Source of the DNA: Parabacteroides sp. PFB2-10
Lineage (GTDB): Bacteria; Bacteroidota; Bacteroidia; Bacteroidales; Tannerellaceae
DNA: 64,000 nt
Direction of reading: 5' to 3'
Assembly (NCBI RefSeq): GCF_029893085.1
Contig: NZ_JARXWI010000003.1
Coordinates: 273,599-337,598 of the forward strand
A program made the translations under genes and the position numbers. Below, piece after piece: positions 61,677 to 64,000 of the stretch (position 1 is the first letter of the stretch; each line of letters opens with the position of its first letter). Below the pieces are notes generated by a model. It saw only the letters and a program-made list of their open reading frames with translations. It was not told the DNA's origin and ran no database searches.

Positions 61677-62726
61677 TTAGCCCTCCAGGTGAACTACTTC
61701 CCCTGTGTGTTCGCTTTCAAAAGAGGCCTGGATAATGCGGATGACCTGCAACACATCTTCCGCATCGGTTAGGGCTTTCTGGTTTTCGGTCACCGAACGG
61801 TGGATATCATCGTAGAAAGCCATGTAGTTGCCGGGGAGCGTTTCTATTTTCCCCCGGTAATGCAGGCCGGACACCGTAGCATTGAGGGTTCCCCAGTTCG
61901 CTTCCGCCTCTTTACCCCAGGCTGCTCCGGTCGGGATAACACCTTGCTTCAGACATTCTTCCTGTGGGTCAAGACCCTGTTTTACATAGGATCCTTCCGT
62001 TCCATGCAGATAATAGCGCGGCGTCTCCTCGCGCATCAGGTAGCCGGCGCGAAGCAATACTTTTACTTGCGGATAGATTAGTTTGATGAAATAATAATCA
62101 TCCACCTCACTCCCATCACGCAGGCGGTCGATATCGGCATAAACAGCCTGCGGCATACCGAAGAGTTGAACCGCCTGATCGATCATGTGTGAGCCCAGGT
62201 TGTAGGTGATACCTACCTGTTGGTCGGCCTTTTCTTTCCATGTGCCTGGCTGGATGAAATTACGATAGCGCTGAAAGGCCGACTGAAATTCGACGACCCG
62301 CCCCAAAACACCCGATTCCAGTATCTTTTTCACCGTCAGGAAATCACCATCCCAGCGACGGTTCTGATAAACAGCCAAGACCAATCCGCTTTTTCTCGCC
62401 AGCCTTACCAACTCTTCTCCCTGGCTTACATCGAACACAAAGGGTTTCTCCACGACAACATGTTTACCAGCCAACAACGCCAGCTTCACATAGTCGTAAT
62501 GAGTCGTGTCCGGGGTATTAACTACCACCAGTTGAATCTCCGGGATGTCCAATAAGGCTTCAAACGAGCGCACGATCTGAACATGGGGATAACGCGCACG
62601 CGCCAGGTTCTTACTACGTTCTACAATCGTATGAAGCTCGAATCCCGGATGAACATCAAGGAATGGGGCATGGAATACAGAGCCCGACATGCCGTATGAG
62701 GCTAAGCCCGTAATGATCTTTTGCAT
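61677..62726 (-). CDS. Gfo/Idh/MocA-family oxidoreductase
   Basis: A 349-residue NAD(P)-dependent dehydrogenase. Rossmann domain with GLASYGMSGSVFHAP (7-21), VVVNTPDTTHYDYVKLALLAGKHVV, and the catalytic-region EKPF (about 94-97); C-terminal GFO_IDH_MocA_C domain (about 130-345) with the substrate-side histidine region YNLGSHMIDQAVQLFG. Closest to the YdgJ/IolX-like group acting on sugars or inositols; substrate cannot be fixed. The esterase gene lies 34 bases upstream on the same strand and may be cotranscribed. Confidence 0.92.
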   Translation of the reverse strand: MQKIITGLASYGMSGSVFHAPFLDVHPGFELHTIVERSKNLARARYPHVQIVRSFEALLDIPEIQLVVVNTPDTTHYDYVKLALLAGKHVVVEKPFVFDVSQGEELVRLARKSGLVLAVYQNRRWDGDFLTVKKILESGVLGRVVEFQSAFQRYRNFIQPGTWKEKADQQVGITYNLGSHMIDQAVQLFGMPQAVYADIDRLRDGSEVDDYYFIKLIYPQVKVLLRAGYLMREETPRYYLHGTEGSYVKQGLDPQEECLKQGVIPTGAAWGKEAEANWGTLNATVSGLHYRGKIETLPGNYMAFYDDIHRSVTENQKALTDAEDVLQVIRIIQASFESEHTGEVVHLEG

Positions 62727-62760
62727 GGTGTTAGGGATATAAGAATAGTAAACAGCCCTT

Positions 62761-63570
62761 TTAATTCATCTGAAAATATTTCAAGAAAAACAGGATCTGA
62801 TAATCGATGGAGTTCTTCCAGTAAGGGCCGTTATGTACGCCCGGACGAACAATATAGTCGTGATTGATCGCATTTTCCAACAACTTCGCATGAAAATTGT
62901 TATTGACTTCAAAGAAAAAGTCGCCGTAGCCGCAATCGACAATCAGTGCCAGGTCGCCATTCTTTATTTTATCGATCTGGTTGATCACCGTATGGCTGTC
63001 CCATAGTTCGCGATTCTCTTCGAGGCTTCCCAATTGTTTATCCATCTCCCAGTTCTTGGGGAAAGGGCGGATATCGACTCCTCCGCTGCTGCTTCCGGCT
63101 GCGCCAAATGTTTCCGTATGACGGAAAGCAATCCAAAGCGCGCCATGTCCGCCCATACTAAGACCGGTAATAGCTCGTCCCTCTTTGGCGGGCAGTGTCG
63201 GATAATGTGTGTCTATGTATTCGATCAATTCTTGAGACACAAACGTTTCATACCGGGAAGAAGGATCCTTCGGGCTGTCCCAGTACCAGCTATTATGCCC
63301 ATCCGGGCATACAAAGAGCAGTCCGTCCCGCTCGGCTATGTCCGGCAGATTGGGTTTGATGCCGAGCCACATATTGGCATTGCCGCCATACCCATGCAAG
63401 AGATAGACAGTCCGAAGCGGTTTCTCACTTTTCTCCGGCGCGACAATGACCACCGGGATCTCTTTATTCATTGATTTACTGAATACTTTTACGGTTTCAA
63501 CCGTAGCTGCCTCTGTAACGATCGAGAAGAACAGGCAAATAAAAATTAGATGTAGTGCTTTCATACTCAT
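62761..63570 (-). CDS. Secreted esterase D-like alpha/beta hydrolase
   Basis: A 269-residue exported hydrolase: signal peptide (about 1-22, LIFICLFFSIVTEAA), oxyanion region YLLHGYGGNANMWLG, nucleophile GLSMGGHGALW (Ser near residue 137), Asp in IVDCGYGDFFFEVN and His in GVHNGPYW. It belongs to the esterase D/antigen 85-like family, often carbohydrate-ester or S-formylglutathione-type hydrolases; the signal peptide favours an acyl or feruloyl esterase on glycans. Confidence 0.88.
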   Translation of the reverse strand: MSMKALHLIFICLFFSIVTEAATVETVKVFSKSMNKEIPVVIVAPEKSEKPLRTVYLLHGYGGNANMWLGIKPNLPDIAERDGLLFVCPDGHNSWYWDSPKDPSSRYETFVSQELIEYIDTHYPTLPAKEGRAITGLSMGGHGALWIAFRHTETFGAAGSSSGGVDIRPFPKNWEMDKQLGSLEENRELWDSHTVINQIDKIKNGDLALIVDCGYGDFFFEVNNNFHAKLLENAINHDYIVRPGVHNGPYWKNSIDYQILFFLKYFQMN

Positions 63571-63631
63571 TTGATTTACTGCACGAATATAATGAAAAGA
63601 TCATATTCCGACAAACAAAGTATATAAAACC

Positions 63632-63668
63632 AAAAAAAGAGCCTGTTCAATTAAGAACAAGCTCTTTT
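63632..63668 (-). terminator. Terminator of the rRNA operon
   Basis: On the minus strand AAAGAGCTTGTTC pairs with GAACAGGCTCTTT (one G-T pair) around TTAATT and is followed by a T run. It lies just beyond the 5S gene. Confidence 0.85.
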
Positions 63669-63676
63669 CACTTTAA

Positions 63677-63787
<111 letters not shown>

Positions 63788-63901
63788 ATATTTTTCTAAT
63801 TGTTAATTATTAATTGTTAATTGTTAATTATCAATTAGATAACATATCGGACTCAATAAAGTAAATCATATCACTTACTCCTATAAAAAGTATATAAACC
63901 A
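63788..63901 (-). other. 23S-5S internal spacer
   Basis: About 114 A/T-rich bases with a run of TTAATTGTTAA-like repeats (63800-63838). No tRNA is present in this spacer. Confidence 0.7.
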
Positions 63902-64000
63902 TTTCAGAAAAGTCACGGGCTATTAGTAACGCTCGGCTACATACATTACTGCACTTACACCTGCGTCCTATCAACGTCGTAGTCTACAACAACCCTTAAG
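63902..64000 (-). rRNA. rrl: 23S ribosomal RNA, 3' end only
   Basis: Reverse complement reads GACTACGACGTTGATAGGAC, GTGTAAGTGCAGTAATGTAT and GTTACTAATAGCCCGTGACT, the conserved last part of 23S rRNA. The rest lies beyond the right edge; the exact 3' end is approximate. Confidence 0.92.

Overview
The window reads as chromosome of a Bacteroidales bacterium, most likely Tannerellaceae (Parabacteroides-like). The reasons are two SusC/SusD pairs, BACON-domain lipoproteins, a protein with a type IX secretion (T9SS) C-terminal signal, no Shine-Dalgarno-led starts, and many Bacteroidetes-type promoters (-7 TAnnTTTG, some with -33 TTTG). Genus is inferred; no search was run.

Layout. 1-5.3 kb: 5'-cut sensor kinase, TSCPD protein, folC, an MFS transporter and ispE. 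5.3-12 kb: SusD and SusC on the minus strand, repeat copy A, and a secreted serine hydrolase. 12.2-27 kb: a patatin/beta-barrel protein, then a surface locus of a 3225-residue T9SS protein, a small lipoprotein sharing one of its domains, and an upstream membrane TPR-AraC regulator. 27-32 kb: two identical tRNA-Arg(ACG) genes, a ThiC-like protein lacking the catalytic Fe-S and metal-ligand residues, a small patatin and a two-component system. 32-37.6 kb: DUF362 protein and a NapH/NapG-like polyferredoxin fusion, thioesterase, serine hydrolase lipoprotein, malate dehydrogenase. 38-41 kb: an ECF sigma locus with two divergent promoters of the same architecture. 41.2-42.0 kb: a RAYT (Y1) transposase between about 140-bp inverted arms. 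42-48 kb: six-gene efflux operon (TolC, HlyD, two ATPases, two permeases). 49-54 kb: BACON lipoprotein, DUF3575 protein and a 1380-residue repeat lipoprotein. 54.3-59 kb: an ATTGTCG tandem site followed by a second SusC/SusD pair. 59-63.6 kb: DUF5063 protein, 3'-5' exonuclease, RlmI-like methyltransferase, Gfo/Idh/MocA oxidoreductase, esterase. The right edge holds the end of an rRNA operon (5S and the 3' end of 23S, minus strand).

Two families of structured intergenic repeats recur: type I (about 184 bp) at 10.5, 25.0 and 38.0 kb, and type II (about 130 bp) at 48.4 and 61.5 kb plus a degenerate inverted copy at 37.9 kb. They share a GGGAGTTTG/CAAACTCCC hairpin and a second long palindrome and mostly lie just beyond the 3' ends of minus-strand genes. 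The observations I rate highest are the ThiC-like protein, the twin ECF promoters, the RQYAPxAAG repeat lipoprotein, the giant T9SS protein with its domain-sharing lipoprotein, and the repeat families.
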